Below, piece by piece: positions 1 to 7,693 of a stretch of 64,000 bases of DNA (position 1 is the first letter of the stretch; each line of letters begins with the position of its first letter). The notes beneath the pieces were generated by a model. It did not search any database, was not told the origin of the DNA, and worked only from the letters and a program-made list of their open reading frames with translations. Both the position numbers and the translations under genes were made by a program. Source of the stretch: Prevotella sp. (GTDB taxonomy: Bacteria; Bacteroidota; Bacteroidia; Bacteroidales; Bacteroidaceae); assembly GCA_017467535.1 (NCBI GenBank), contig JAFUST010000083.1:1-64000 (forward strand), given 5' to 3'.

Positions 1-144
1 GAGCGCCGCTCGGGTCTGTTGAGTGACGCTTGCCAGAGCAAGAAACTGGCTGCTGGCTGGAGGATGACGTGAAAATCATCAAAAGACCTGGAACTCAAGG
101 AACACCCTGACCTAGAACTCGACTATATTGCGGCTCCACCCCGC
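1..144 (+). pseudogene. 5' remnant of the Y-family polymerase gene, interrupted by an in-frame TGA
   Basis: This stretch is in frame with the polymerase that follows. After the stop it reads KSSKDLELKEHPDLELDY, the expected linker just upstream of the APPRMAHY segment of this family. A TGA at 70-72 interrupts the frame where relatives, as I remember them, carry Gly in a TGKS-like segment (inference). Codons before it (ERRS..ACQSKKLAAGW) contain a 39-nt segment that recurs in the next gene. The catalytic N-terminal half of the palm lies before the window start, so I cannot tell whether the gene is a true pseudogene or carries a sequencing error. Confidence 0.5.
6..44 (+). repeat. 39-nt in-frame inserted repeat, copy 1 (in the polymerase gene)
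   Basis: About 33 of 39 positions match 1625-1663 with no gap, including the exact 18-mer CGCTTGCCAGAGCAAGAA. The core contains an inverted repeat CTTGC-CAGA-GCAAG. Both copies lie in the same reading frame of their host genes and translate to RS(x6)ACQSKK. It appears to add about 12 residues to the polymerase linker. Confidence 0.65.
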
Positions 145-1317
145 ATGGCTCACTACATCGAGGTGAGTACGAAGGTCTATGAAACCTATCTGAAGTATAT
201 TGCACCAGAAGACATACATGTCTACTCCATCGACGAGGTGTTTATAGATGTGACGGCCTATCTCGGTTCGTATAAACTGACGGCCCACGAGTTGGCCATG
301 AAGATGATTCACGATGTGCTTTCTCGAACTGGCATCACGGCTACGGCAGGTATCGGCACGAACATGTATCTGGCGAAGGTGGCGATGGACATCGTGGCCA
401 AGAAAGCACCTGCCGACAAAGACGGTGTGCGCATTGCTGAACTGGACGAGATGACCTATAGACAGGAACTGTGGGACTACCGACCTATCACCAAGTTCTG
501 GCGCGTAGGCAGAGGTTATGCAGAGAAACTGGCTCTTTATGGCATCGACACGATGGGCAAGGTGGCGCGGATGTCTGTGCAGAACGAAGGACTTCTCTAT
601 CGGCTCTTCGGTGTAAACGCAGAACTGCTGATAGACCATGCATGGGGTTGGGAACCGTGTACGATAGAAACCGTGAAAGCCTACAGGCCTGAGAGCAATT
701 CGTTCAGCAGCGGTCAGGTGTTGCAGGAACCATATACATGGAAGAAAGCCCGTGTGGTGGTTCAGGAGATGGCCGACGCGATAGCACTCAACTTGGTATC
801 GAAACGATTGGTGACAGACCAGTTGGTGCTGACGGTAGGCTACGATGCAGAGAGTCTGGCAAACCCAGAGATACGCAGCAAATATCAGGGGGAGATTACC
901 ACCAACTACTACGGCAAGGCTGTGCCGAAGCACGCTCACGGCACGCACAACTTCGAGAAGCCCACATCTTCTTCAAGGCTCATCATGGAGGGAACGGCTG
1001 AAATTTTCGATCGCTGTGTGAATCCCGATTTGCTTATTCGCCGACTCAACCTCACGACCAATCATGTGGTGTCGGAATCGTTGGCAACAGCACAGGCCAC
1101 TGCCCCCCAGCAACTCGACCTTTTTACTGACTACGAATCTCTGGCCAAAGAGCAAGAGGAGCAACAGGCACGTCTCGACAAGGAGCGTCGCATCCAGGAA
1201 GCACAGTTGGCCATCAAGCAGCGATTCGGTAAAAACGCTATCCTCCGAGGACTGAACTTCGAGGAGGGCGCAACGGCTAAAGAACGTAACGCACAAATAG
1301 GAGGACATAAGGCTTGA
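145..1317 (+). CDS. Y-family (DinB/UmuC-like) DNA polymerase, 5'-incomplete
   Basis: This encodes a translesion DNA polymerase of the Bacteroidetes Y-family branch. The YSIDEVFID segment near residue 28 carries the catalytic acidic residues of the palm, followed by the helix-hairpin-helix region (WRVGRGYAEKL, about 125-135) and a little-finger domain with KHAHGTHNFEKPTSSS. The C-terminus GATAKERNAQIGGHKA is typical of this branch. The full-length family is roughly 480 residues; the first Met in the open stretch is 390 residues from the end, and an in-frame TGA at 70-72 separates it from its N-terminal part. Without the N-terminal metal ligands a protein starting at 145 would be inactive. The YolD-like gene follows 32 bp downstream, the usual pairing. 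Confidence 0.8.
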   Translation: MAHYIEVSTKVYETYLKYIAPEDIHVYSIDEVFIDVTAYLGSYKLTAHELAMKMIHDVLSRTGITATAGIGTNMYLAKVAMDIVAKKAPADKDGVRIAELDEMTYRQELWDYRPITKFWRVGRGYAEKLALYGIDTMGKVARMSVQNEGLLYRLFGVNAELLIDHAWGWEPCTIETVKAYRPESNSFSSGQVLQEPYTWKKARVVVQEMADAIALNLVSKRLVTDQLVLTVGYDAESLANPEIRSKYQGEITTNYYGKAVPKHAHGTHNFEKPTSSSRLIMEGTAEIFDRCVNPDLLIRRLNLTTNHVVSESLATAQATAPQQLDLFTDYESLAKEQEEQQARLDKERRIQEAQLAIKQRFGKNAILRGLNFEEGATAKERNAQIGGHKA

Positions 1318-1349
1318 AAAGTGAAGAGTGAAAAATAGGCTACCGCACA

Positions 1350-1790
1350 ATGAATACAGATTACGACGATATTATCAATCTGCCGCACTACGAGCCAAAG
1401 CACCATCCGCGGATGCCGATGGAGGCTCGTGCCGCCCAGTTTGCGCCCTTTGCGGCTCTTGCTGGCTATGATTCTGCCATTCAGGAGTCTGGCCGACTTA
1501 CGGATAGTTGGATAGACATGGGCGAAAGCGCCAATGAAGATCTGAACCGCAAGATGGAACTGCTCACCTCAAAGATAGCAGAACATCCGATGGTCAGCAT
1601 CGAATATTTCCTGCCCGATGCACACCGCTCGGCTCAGTCAAGAGGCGCTTGCCAGAGCAAGAAGTCTGGCGGTTCCTATCAGACTATATCAGGTCAAGTG
1701 AAACGGATTATCGACTATGAGCGTATCATCGAGTTCACCGATGGCAGCAAGATTGCCATAGACATGATAAAAGATTTGCAGATAGGATGA
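1350..1790 (+). CDS. YolD-like family protein
   Basis: This 146-residue protein belongs to the YolD-like family usually encoded beside Y-family polymerases in Bacteroidetes and Firmicutes. Recognisable parts are YDDIINLPHY at the N-terminus, MEARAAQFAPFAALAGYD (about 26-43), EYFLPD (about 88-93), and a C-terminal beta-rich part GQVKRIIDYERIIEFTDG that resembles the family end. Between PDA and KKSGG relatives normally continue directly (PDxKKSGG), but here about 12 residues, HRSAQSRGACQS, are interposed; they come from the 39-nt repeat. The function of YolD-like proteins is not settled; a role with the adjacent polymerase is inferred from linkage. Start: the ATG 32 bp after the polymerase stop. 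Confidence 0.8.
   Translation: MNTDYDDIINLPHYEPKHHPRMPMEARAAQFAPFAALAGYDSAIQESGRLTDSWIDMGESANEDLNRKMELLTSKIAEHPMVSIEYFLPDAHRSAQSRGACQSKKSGGSYQTISGQVKRIIDYERIIEFTDGSKIAIDMIKDLQIG
1625..1663 (+). repeat. 39-nt in-frame inserted repeat, copy 2 (in the YolD-like gene)
   Basis: This is the partner of 6-44 at a constant offset of 1619 bp. It carries the same CTTGC-CAGA-GCAAG hairpin core. It inserts about 12 residues between the conserved PD and KSGG segments of the YolD-like protein without breaking the frame. Confidence 0.65.
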
Positions 1791-1864
1791 GAGTATAATG
1801 ACAGACTCCGATAGTATCATTTCCAAAAGTGCTGGCATGAACTCAACTATTTTTTGAATATTCC

Positions 1865-1895
1865 TTTGGCAATCAGAAAAATAATTGTACTTTTG
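1865..1895 (+). promoter_or_regulatory. Bacteroidetes-type promoter for bcp
   Basis: TTTG at 1865-1868, a 19-bp spacer, then TACTTTTG at 1888-1895. This matches the Bacteroidetes primary sigma consensus (TTTG / TAnnTTTG) and lies 23 bp before the bcp start codon. Confidence 0.75.
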
Positions 1896-1918
1896 CATGG
1901 ACTAAAACAACTATTGAC

Positions 1919-2374
1919 ATGATGAACATCGGAGACAAGGCACCAGAGATTCTGGGCAAGGACGAACAGGGACGGGAAATCCGCCTAAGTGACTATCGCG
2001 GACGGAAGTTGGTGTTGTACTTCTATCCGAAGGACAACACCAGTGGCTGTACGGCTGAGGCTTGCAGCCTGCGCGACCGCTATGAGCAACTGCAGCAGAA
2101 AGGCTATGAGGTGGTGGGCGTGAGCAAGGACTCGGCTGCGTCGCACCAGAAATTCAAGGAGAAGCACGCGCTGCCCTTTCCGCTGATTGCTGACATTGAC
2201 CATACGCTGTTGGAGGCTATGGGCGCCTGGGGAGAGAAGAATATGTATGGCAAGAAGACGATGGGTACCATCCGCACGACCTTCGTTATCAACGAGGAGG
2301 GCGTGATCGAACAGATATTTGCTGGCAAGCAGGTGAAGACCAAGGAGCATGCTGAGCAGATATTGAATGAATAG
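1919..2374 (+). CDS. bcp: Thioredoxin-dependent thiol peroxidase (Bcp/PrxQ)
   Basis: An atypical peroxiredoxin that reduces hydrogen peroxide and organic hydroperoxides in the cytoplasm using thioredoxin. The 151-residue length is normal. The peroxidatic Cys44 lies in DNTSGCTAEACSLRD, with the candidate resolving Cys49 five residues later, the BCP arrangement. YFYPKDNTSGC and the later GTIRTTFVIN strand are typical. It has its own promoter 23 bp upstream and is followed after 23 bp by the AlkZ-related gene on the same strand. A second Met directly follows the first; either could initiate. Confidence 0.95.
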   Translation: MMNIGDKAPEILGKDEQGREIRLSDYRGRKLVLYFYPKDNTSGCTAEACSLRDRYEQLQQKGYEVVGVSKDSAASHQKFKEKHALPFPLIADIDHTLLEAMGAWGEKNMYGKKTMGTIRTTFVINEEGVIEQIFAGKQVKTKEHAEQILNE

Positions 2375-2397
2375 GAAATGACTGAAACGGGAGTTTC

Positions 2398-3066
2398 ATG
2401 AAACGAGACATCTATTCTGCCGCTTCATTGATGGCATATATTCAGGAAGTGGGATTCCTGCCACTGCTCAGGAGCGGCATCTATGGCTTTTCGGCCGAGG
2501 AGGTGGTCAGCGATGACTGCCGCTATGTGGTTTTCCCCGATGGTGGCTGGGATTGGCCGCTGTGGAAGTGGAAAGGCCCCATAGTGACCAGCGGCGGCTT
2601 CGTCTATGGTAAGTTCTTCGCGGGGAAGGCGGGATTTGTCAGCCGTGAGTGGTGGCCGGACTTTTATAACTATCGGCGCAGCGTGGCTCCTGATGTTGAG
2701 GAGGGCTCGATAGAGGAGACCATTCTCCTGACGCTGCAGGAGCACGGCAGTCTCATCACCCGTGAACTGCGGGCTGCCTGCGGCTTCGACGGCCCGCGGA
2801 TGCGTGGCAAGTTCGACGGCTACGTCACCCGTCTGCAGATGCAGTGCCGTGTGGTCACCGAGGACTTTGTCTATCCCACGGATAAGCATGGGCGCGAGTA
2901 CGGCTGGGGCTGGTCGCTGCTTACCACACCCGAGGCTCTCTACGGAAAAGAGGCGTGCATCTGTGAACGCACGCCTCTAGAGTCGTATGAACGGCTGACG
3001 GCTCATCTGGGCACGCTATTGCCTGAGGCAACGGCGAAACAGATAGAGCGTCTGCTCCGTGTCTAA
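2398..3066 (+). CDS. AlkZ-related winged-helix protein
   Basis: A 222-residue protein recognisable as the Bacteroidales family usually named AlkZ-related, distantly similar to YcaQ/AlkZ DNA glycosylases. Visible conserved blocks are FPDGGWDWPLWKWKGP (about 47-62), VYGKFFAGKAGFVSREWWPD (about 69-88), a putative winged-helix segment GSLITRELRAACGF (about 116-129), and MQCRVVTEDF (about 146-155). It is shorter than true AlkZ (about 400 residues) and I see no proven catalytic residue. Repair function is therefore only suggested by family naming. It probably shares a transcript with bcp. Confidence 0.65.
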   Translation: MKRDIYSAASLMAYIQEVGFLPLLRSGIYGFSAEEVVSDDCRYVVFPDGGWDWPLWKWKGPIVTSGGFVYGKFFAGKAGFVSREWWPDFYNYRRSVAPDVEEGSIEETILLTLQEHGSLITRELRAACGFDGPRMRGKFDGYVTRLQMQCRVVTEDFVYPTDKHGREYGWGWSLLTTPEALYGKEACICERTPLESYERLTAHLGTLLPEATAKQIERLLRV

Positions 3067-3097
3067 TGTGAATTTGCTATAGTCTTCTGCGTGAGGT

Positions 3098-3496
3098 CTA
3101 TTTCATCTTCCACAGGCCTTCGTTGTCCTCAACCATAGGGACCACTATTTCCTCCTTGGTGCTGTCGGCATAGTTGATGAGCAGGAACACCTGCATCACG
3201 TGCAGCGTCGAGTCCATCGCGGTGCGGGTGGCCTCGATGGAGGTCACGCCCTTGTGGGCCTGGCGCTGCATGTGGGCAAACTGCCTGTAGGACACCAGCA
3301 GTTGCTCGTGGTAACTCTGGGGAATGCTGTCCATGCCGGCACGCCCCTCGAGGAATGCCTCGCTGTTGCCGTCCATCAATTGTCTGTAGCACTCCTGGGC
3401 GGTGGCCATCGCCTGCTCCTCAGGCGTTGGGTTCGTACACGCTGCCAGCACTGCCAGCACCACTAAGGTCAGCCATCGTGTCACTCTATTCATCAC
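3098..3496 (-). CDS. Small lipoprotein, DUF4878-like
   Basis: This 132-residue protein has a signal peptide ending in the lipobox LAAC (Cys about 20), so it is predicted to be lipid-anchored in the envelope. The mature part is a compact helical-then-beta domain ending ADSTKEEIVVPMVEDNEGLWKMK, which resembles DUF4878/SnoaL-like lipoproteins common in Bacteroidales. It follows der on the minus strand after 25 bp. That junction is made of AGTGAT-type short repeats, so co-transcription with der is likely. The gene converges with the AlkZ-related gene. No specific function can be assigned. Confidence 0.7.
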   Translation of the reverse strand: MMNRVTRWLTLVVLAVLAACTNPTPEEQAMATAQECYRQLMDGNSEAFLEGRAGMDSIPQSYHEQLLVSYRQFAHMQRQAHKGVTSIEATRTAMDSTLHVMQVFLLINYADSTKEEIVVPMVEDNEGLWKMK

Positions 3497-3521
3497 TCAT
3501 CACTTATCACTTCATCTCTCA

Positions 3522-4835
3522 TCACTTCTGCCTGATGAACACATTGATGGGCGAGCCGGTCAGTGTCCAGTGCATGCGGAGTTGGTTCTCCAGGAATCGA
3601 CGGTAAGGCTCCTTCACGTATTGCGGCAGGTTGGCGTAGAACACGAAGGTGGGAATCTGCGTGTCGGGCACCTGGCTCACATATTTTATCTTGATATACT
3701 TGCCCTTGATTGAGGGTGGCGGCGTGGCCTCGATGATGGGCAGCATCACCTCGTTCAGTTTGCTGGTGCCGATCTTGATCTTGCGGTTCAGGTAGACCGC
3801 CTTGGCCGTCTCCAGCACCTTGAAGATGCGCTGCTTGGTCAGGGCAGAGGCGAAGATGATAGGGAAGTCGCGGAAGGGGGCCATGCGCTCGCGGATGGCG
3901 TTCTCGAAGGTGTCTATCACCACTTGCGACTTGTCCTCCACGAGGTCCCACTTGTTGACTACCACCACCAACGACTTGTTGTTCTTCTGAATGAGTTGGA
4001 AGATGTTCATGTCCTGCGCCTCAATGCCGCGTGTGGCGTCGAGCATCAGGATGCACACGTCGCTGTTCTCTATGGCCCGTATCGAGCGCATCACGCTGTA
4101 GAATTCCAGGTCTTCGCTCACCTTGTTCTTGCGGCGGATACCGGCCGTGTCGACCAGATAGAAGTCGAAGCCGAACTTGTCGTAGCGGGTGTAGATGCTG
4201 TCGCGGGTGGTGCCTGCAATCTCGGTCACGATGTTGCGCTCCTCGCCGATGAAGGCGTTGATGATGCTCGACTTGCCGGCATTCGGACGGCCCACCACGG
4301 CGAAGCGGGGTATGCCCTCCTCCAGGTCGTCCTGCTGCTTGTCGGGCAGCAGTTCCAGCACCTTGTCCAGCAGGTCGCCCGTGCCGCTGCCCGTGGCCGC
4401 ACTGACGCAGAAGGGGTCGCCCAGACCGAGTTTGTAGAATTCGTACTGTCCGTAGAGGTCCTTGCCGTCGTCGGCCTTGTTGGCCACGAGCAGCACGGGC
4501 AGTTTGGCACGGCGCAGAATCTGTGCCACATCCATGTCCAGGTCGGTGACACCGTTCTTGATGTCAACGAGGAAGAGCACCAGGTCGGCCTCTTCGGTGG
4601 CTATGAGCACCTGCTTGCGTATCTCCTCTTCGAAGATGTCGTCACTGTTGACCACCCATCCGCCCGTGTCCACCACGGAGAACTCGTGTCCGGTCCATTC
4701 GCACTTGCCGTACTGGCGGTCGCGCGTGGTGCCGGCCTCGTCGCTCACAATGGCCTGACGGCTGTTGGTCAGTCTATTGAATAAGGTGGACTTTCCCACG
4801 TTGGGGCGTCCCACGATGGCTACTAAATTTCCCAT
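3522..4835 (-). CDS. der: Ribosome biogenesis GTPase Der (EngA)
   Basis: Essential GTPase of 50S subunit assembly with two tandem G domains and a C-terminal KH-like domain. The first P-loop is GRPNVGKS (residues 9-16), the second GRPNAGKSS (about 180). DTGG and DTAGI switch II motifs and both guanine-specificity motifs, NKAD and NKWD, are present. I start at ATG 4835 (MGNLVAIVG); the frame stays open to a TTG at 4841, but that lies inside the repeat element. Era is encoded just upstream on the same strand, separated by the 114-bp MITE-like repeat, so both may be co-transcribed. Confidence 0.96.
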   Translation of the reverse strand: MGNLVAIVGRPNVGKSTLFNRLTNSRQAIVSDEAGTTRDRQYGKCEWTGHEFSVVDTGGWVVNSDDIFEEEIRKQVLIATEEADLVLFLVDIKNGVTDLDMDVAQILRRAKLPVLLVANKADDGKDLYGQYEFYKLGLGDPFCVSAATGSGTGDLLDKVLELLPDKQQDDLEEGIPRFAVVGRPNAGKSSIINAFIGEERNIVTEIAGTTRDSIYTRYDKFGFDFYLVDTAGIRRKNKVSEDLEFYSVMRSIRAIENSDVCILMLDATRGIEAQDMNIFQLIQKNNKSLVVVVNKWDLVEDKSQVVIDTFENAIRERMAPFRDFPIIFASALTKQRIFKVLETAKAVYLNRKIKIGTSKLNEVMLPIIEATPPPSIKGKYIKIKYVSQVPDTQIPTFVFYANLPQYVKEPYRRFLENQLRMHWTLTGSPINVFIRQK

Positions 4836-4840
4836 AATCA

Positions 4841-4954
4841 AGCCCCTAAGTCGGAGGGGTGGGGGCAGAACAAGCGTTAATCAGCCCCGTTTATTGGTTT
4901 AACTTGATGGAGTCTGCGCCTGTTCAGACCCCATTCCCCCTGACTCAGGGGGCT
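4841..4954. repeat. MITE-like inverted-repeat element, copy 1 (between era and der)
   Basis: About 114 bp with imperfect terminal inverted repeats: one end begins AGCCCCTAAGTCGGAGGGGT, the other ends CCCCCTGACTCAGGGGGCT. The interior (GCGTTAATCAGCCCCGTTTA) resembles the interior of the copy at 7583-7693 (GCGTTCATTGCCCCGTTATT). The era stop codon (4945-4947) and its last Ala-Pro codons lie inside one terminus; der starts 6 bp beyond the other. No coding capacity. Confidence 0.7.
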
Positions 4955-5877
4955 TGCAGATACCCGAAGTTGTCCAGTTCGCGTTGGCTGGAGCGCCAGT
5001 CCTTGTCCACCTTGACGAATACCTCCAGATAGATGTGCTTGTCGAAGAACTTCTCCAGTGCCTTGCGGGCCTCGGTGCTAACTTTCTTCAGCGCTACACC
5101 CTGATGGCCTATGATGATGCCCTTCTGCGAGTCGCGCTCCACGTAGATCACGGCGTTGATGTGTATCTTGGCGTCGTCCTCCTTGAATCGCTCCACCACC
5201 ACCTCCACCGAGTAGGGAATCTCCTTGTCGTAGTAGAGCAGTATCTTCTCGCGGATGATCTCTGATACGAAGAAGCGGGCGGGCTTATCCGTCAGTTGGT
5301 CCTTGTCGAAGTAGGCCGGGCTTTCGGGCAGCAGTTCCTGAATGCGCCTGAGCAGCATGTCGGTGCCGAACTTGTTTTTCGCCGAGATGGGCAGAATCTC
5401 CGCATTGGGCAGCAGCGAGTGCCACTTCTCCACCAAGTCGCCCAGAAGACCGTTCTCCTTCCTCGCTCCTCCTTCCTCGTTCCTCGAAGATAGTTCATCA
5501 ATCTTGTTGATCAGCAGGATGACCGGCGTCGTCATCTTCTGCACCTTCTCCAGAAAGTCCATGTTCTTCTCTGGGTTCTCCACTACGTCGGTGACGTAGA
5601 GCAGCACGTCGGCATCCGTGAGGGCCGACTCCGAGAAAGCCAGCATCGATTCCTGTAACTTGTAGTTAGGCTTCAGCACGCCCGGCGTGTCGCTGAAGAC
5701 TATCTGTATGTCGGGCGTGTTGACGATGCCCATGATGCGGTGGCGCGTGGTCTGTGCCTTGAAGGTGGCAATGGAGATACGCTCGCCCACCAGTTGGTTC
5801 ATGAGCGTACTTTTGCCTACGTTGGGGTTGCCAACGATATTGACGAAACCTGCCTTGTGCTTCCTGTTATTCTCCAT
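4945..5877 (-). CDS. era: GTPase Era
   Basis: Era binds 16S rRNA and helps mature the 30S subunit. The protein has GNPNVGKS (about 16-23), a DTPG switch II, NKID, and a C-terminal KH domain with GIIIGHQGVALKKV. I choose ATG 5877 (MENNRKHKAGF) because a TAnnTTTG box lies between it and the upstream in-frame Met at 5910, so transcripts would start downstream of 5910. The final Ala-Pro-stop is encoded by the inserted repeat element. Der follows on the same strand. Confidence 0.95.
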   Translation of the reverse strand: MENNRKHKAGFVNIVGNPNVGKSTLMNQLVGERISIATFKAQTTRHRIMGIVNTPDIQIVFSDTPGVLKPNYKLQESMLAFSESALTDADVLLYVTDVVENPEKNMDFLEKVQKMTTPVILLINKIDELSSRNEEGGARKENGLLGDLVEKWHSLLPNAEILPISAKNKFGTDMLLRRIQELLPESPAYFDKDQLTDKPARFFVSEIIREKILLYYDKEIPYSVEVVVERFKEDDAKIHINAVIYVERDSQKGIIIGHQGVALKKVSTEARKALEKFFDKHIYLEVFVKVDKDWRSSQRELDNFGYLQAP

Positions 5878-5896
5878 GATGAACTGAAATTTCCTG

Positions 5897-5928
5897 CAAA
5901 GATACGACATTTACGTCAAACGGCCAAA
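5897..5928 (-). promoter_or_regulatory. Promoter of era
   Basis: Reading the minus strand: TTTG at 5928-5925, a 20-bp spacer, TATCTTTG at 5904-5897. The predicted start near 5890 leaves a short leader to ATG 5877 and excludes the longer upstream start. Confidence 0.7.
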
Positions 5929-6008
5929 CAACCTTCGGGAATTTTTCTTTTTACAGCGGACTTCAGTACTGACAGTACTACCTTTATGAGTTATCGGGGG
6001 CTTTATTT

Positions 6009-6128
6009 GAATGGAGGCTCCAAACAGGTCGTTCCGATGGGAAGTCAGGCCCGTCCCGATAGGACTTTACCCAGGTAAAGTGCCATACCTTACTCCCTAA
6101 AGTGCCATACTTTTGCGCCGAAGATGAC
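6009..6128. repeat. Composite interspersed repeat, copy A
   Basis: Two parts. Positions 6009-6025, read on the minus strand, are one hairpin-type unit (GTTTG-GAGCCTC-CATTC) of the kind arrayed at 44345-44427. Positions 6031-6128 contain GATAGGACTTTAC, GTAAAGTGCCATA and GCGCCGAAGAT and align with the reverse complement of 44203-44311. So the same two modules sit together in two distant intergenic regions. Confidence 0.6.
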
Positions 6129-6161
6129 GCTCGGAGAGCCCTTAGATGGCGTTATTTGCTG

Positions 6162-6203
6162 TCATTGTTTCTTCATGGACTTTTTTGTCGTCATGAGCCG
6201 CAT
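6162..6203 (-). CDS. Candidate micro-ORF (13 codons) with a perfect Shine-Dalgarno site
   Basis: On the minus strand a 13-codon frame, MRLMTTKKSMKKQ, is preceded by AGGAGGTGA (6217-6209) with a 5-nt spacer. A TATCTTTG box (6239-6232) lies upstream. Strong SD sites are rare in Bacteroidetes, so the combination of promoter, SD and start codon is notable. The peptide is very basic. I do not recognise it. It could be a leader peptide or a short structured RNA in which the SD is incidental; no longer gene follows in that frame before the repeat. Confidence 0.35.
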   Translation of the reverse strand: MRLMTTKKSMKKQ

Positions 6204-6231
6204 GGCTATCACCTCCTCATCTTTTACACTG

Positions 6232-6239
6232 CAAAGATA
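6232..6239 (-). promoter_or_regulatory. TAnnTTTG box upstream of the micro-ORF
   Basis: TATCTTTG on the minus strand at 6239-6232, followed by a leader of roughly 20 nt to the SD and ATG at 6203. No fitting upstream TTTG box was seen. Confidence 0.45.
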
Positions 6240-6373
6240 GGGAAAAAATCAGGCGAATGCAAGTTTTTGGCCGACATTTTTTTGTCGTCGGGCGAGAAAA
6301 AACATAAAAACAATATGCCCACACTCCGCATGATGTGCGAACTGTGGGCATATATTTGTCGTTGTGCCTGTTT

Positions 6374-7375
6374 CTACTTGCCGTCGTAGGCCCATTTCAG
6401 GAAATTGGCTCCGTGAACGAAGCCTGCTCCAAAGGCCGTCATGATGATATTGTCGCCTTTGCGCAACTGGGGCTCATACTCCCAGAGTGCCAGGGGAATG
6501 GTGGCTGCCGAGGTGTTGCCGTAGCGCTCGATGTTGACCATCACCTTGTCCATAGGCATCTCCAGTCGCTTGGCCACAGCCTCGATGATGCGCATATTCG
6601 CCTGATGAGGCACCACCCACTGGATGTTGTCCTTGTTCAGACCATTGCGCTCGGCTATCAGGGCACAGTCGTCACTCATGTTGGTTACCGCATAGCGGAA
6701 CACGGTGCGACCCTCCTGATAGGTGTAGTGCATACGGTGGTCGATGGTGAAGTAACTGGGAGGGCTGACGGAGCCGCCGGCTTTCATGTGGAGGAAAGGC
6801 AGGCCCTGACCGTCGGTGCGCAGATAGGAGTCCATCAGTCCGACGTTCTCCTCCTCTGTACCCTCAAGCAGCACGGCGGCTGCGCCGTCGCCGAAGAGCG
6901 GACAGGTCTGGCGGTCCTTGTAGTCGGTGACCGACGACATCTTGTCGGCACCGATGACGATGATCTTCTTGTATCGGCCGCTCTGAATCATCGACGAAGC
7001 CACGTCGAGCGAATAGAGAAATCCGCAGCAGGCAGCCCAGAAGTCGAATGCCATAGCATTCTTCAGTCCCAGTTTGCCTATGACGATGCTGGCCGTCGAG
7101 GGGAAATGGTAGTCAGCCGTCGAGGTTGACACGATGAGAGCGTCGATAGAGTCGGGATCGGCTCCCGTCTTCTTCATCAGTTGCTTGGCAGCCTTGCGCG
7201 CCATATAGGAAGTGCCGAGACCCTCTTCAGTGAGGATTCGGCGCTCCTTGATGCCGACACGCGTCATAATCCACTCATCGTTGGTGTCGACCATGCGCGA
7301 AAGTTCCTCGTTGGTAAGGACATATTCGGGCACGTAGCCTCCGACGCCGGTGATGATCGCGTTAATCTTACCCAT
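6374..7375 (-). CDS. fabH: 3-oxoacyl-ACP synthase III (FabH)
   Basis: Condenses an acyl-CoA primer with malonyl-ACP to start fatty acid synthesis. The 333-residue length is normal for the family. The catalytic triad is visible: Cys116 in AACCGF, His in VPHQANMR and Asn in YGNTSAA. The start codon overlaps the rpmF stop by one base (TAATG), which indicates translational coupling in a DUF177-rpmF-fabH operon, a common arrangement linking ribosome and lipid synthesis. The 496 bp downstream to the era start hold the micro-ORF and the composite repeat. Confidence 0.96.
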   Translation of the reverse strand: MGKINAIITGVGGYVPEYVLTNEELSRMVDTNDEWIMTRVGIKERRILTEEGLGTSYMARKAAKQLMKKTGADPDSIDALIVSTSTADYHFPSTASIVIGKLGLKNAMAFDFWAACCGFLYSLDVASSMIQSGRYKKIIVIGADKMSSVTDYKDRQTCPLFGDGAAAVLLEGTEEENVGLMDSYLRTDGQGLPFLHMKAGGSVSPPSYFTIDHRMHYTYQEGRTVFRYAVTNMSDDCALIAERNGLNKDNIQWVVPHQANMRIIEAVAKRLEMPMDKVMVNIERYGNTSAATIPLALWEYEPQLRKGDNIIMTAFGAGFVHGANFLKWAYDGK

Positions 7376-7566
7376 TATTCAGCAACCTCTTCGTCCTTCT
7401 TGATAGCAACCTTGCCGCGATAGTAGCCGCAGGTGGGGCATACGGTGTGGTACACGTAGTAAGCGCCACAGTTGGGGCAAACAGCGAGTGTAGGTGCTAC
7501 AGCCTTGTCGTGGGTACGACGCTTGGCAGTACGAGTGTTCGATTGTCTTCTTTTAGGATGTGCCAT
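7375..7566 (-). CDS. rpmF: 50S ribosomal protein L32
   Basis: A 63-residue ribosomal protein. [21 protein letters not shown] is the typical start and [20 protein letters not shown] is a four-cysteine zinc-binding motif. It lies between the DUF177 protein and fabH. A 111-bp MITE-like element occupies the upstream spacer, so its transcription probably comes from the promoter before the DUF177 gene or from within the element. Confidence 0.96.
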   Translation of the reverse strand: MAHPKRRQSNTRTAKRRTHDKAVAPTLAVCPNCGAYYVYHTVCPTCGYYRGKVAIKKDEEVAE

Positions 7567-7582
7567 AATTTTGTTTTCTATT

Positions 7583-7693
7583 AGCCCCCTAAGTTAGAGG
7601 GTGGGGGTCTGAACTTGCGTTCATTGCCCCGTTATTATACGTTTGTTTGAAAAGTCTCTCGTTCAGACCCCCACTCCCCTAACTTAGGGGGCT
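7583..7693. repeat. MITE-like inverted-repeat element, copy 2 (between the DUF177 gene and rpmF)
   Basis: An 111-bp element with about 30-bp terminal inverted repeats. One end starts AGCCCCCTAAGTTAGAGGG and runs into GGGGGTCTGAAC; the other runs GTTCAGACCCCCACTCCCC to CTTAGGGGGCT. The interior resembles copy 1. The stop codon of the DUF177 gene (7684-7686) and the codons for Ala-Pro before it are inside the terminus. Confidence 0.75.

Noticed and set aside
5878..5910. Longer Era N-terminus (MSYLCRKFQFI...)
   Set aside because: The era promoter box lies downstream of that codon, so it would not be in the transcript.
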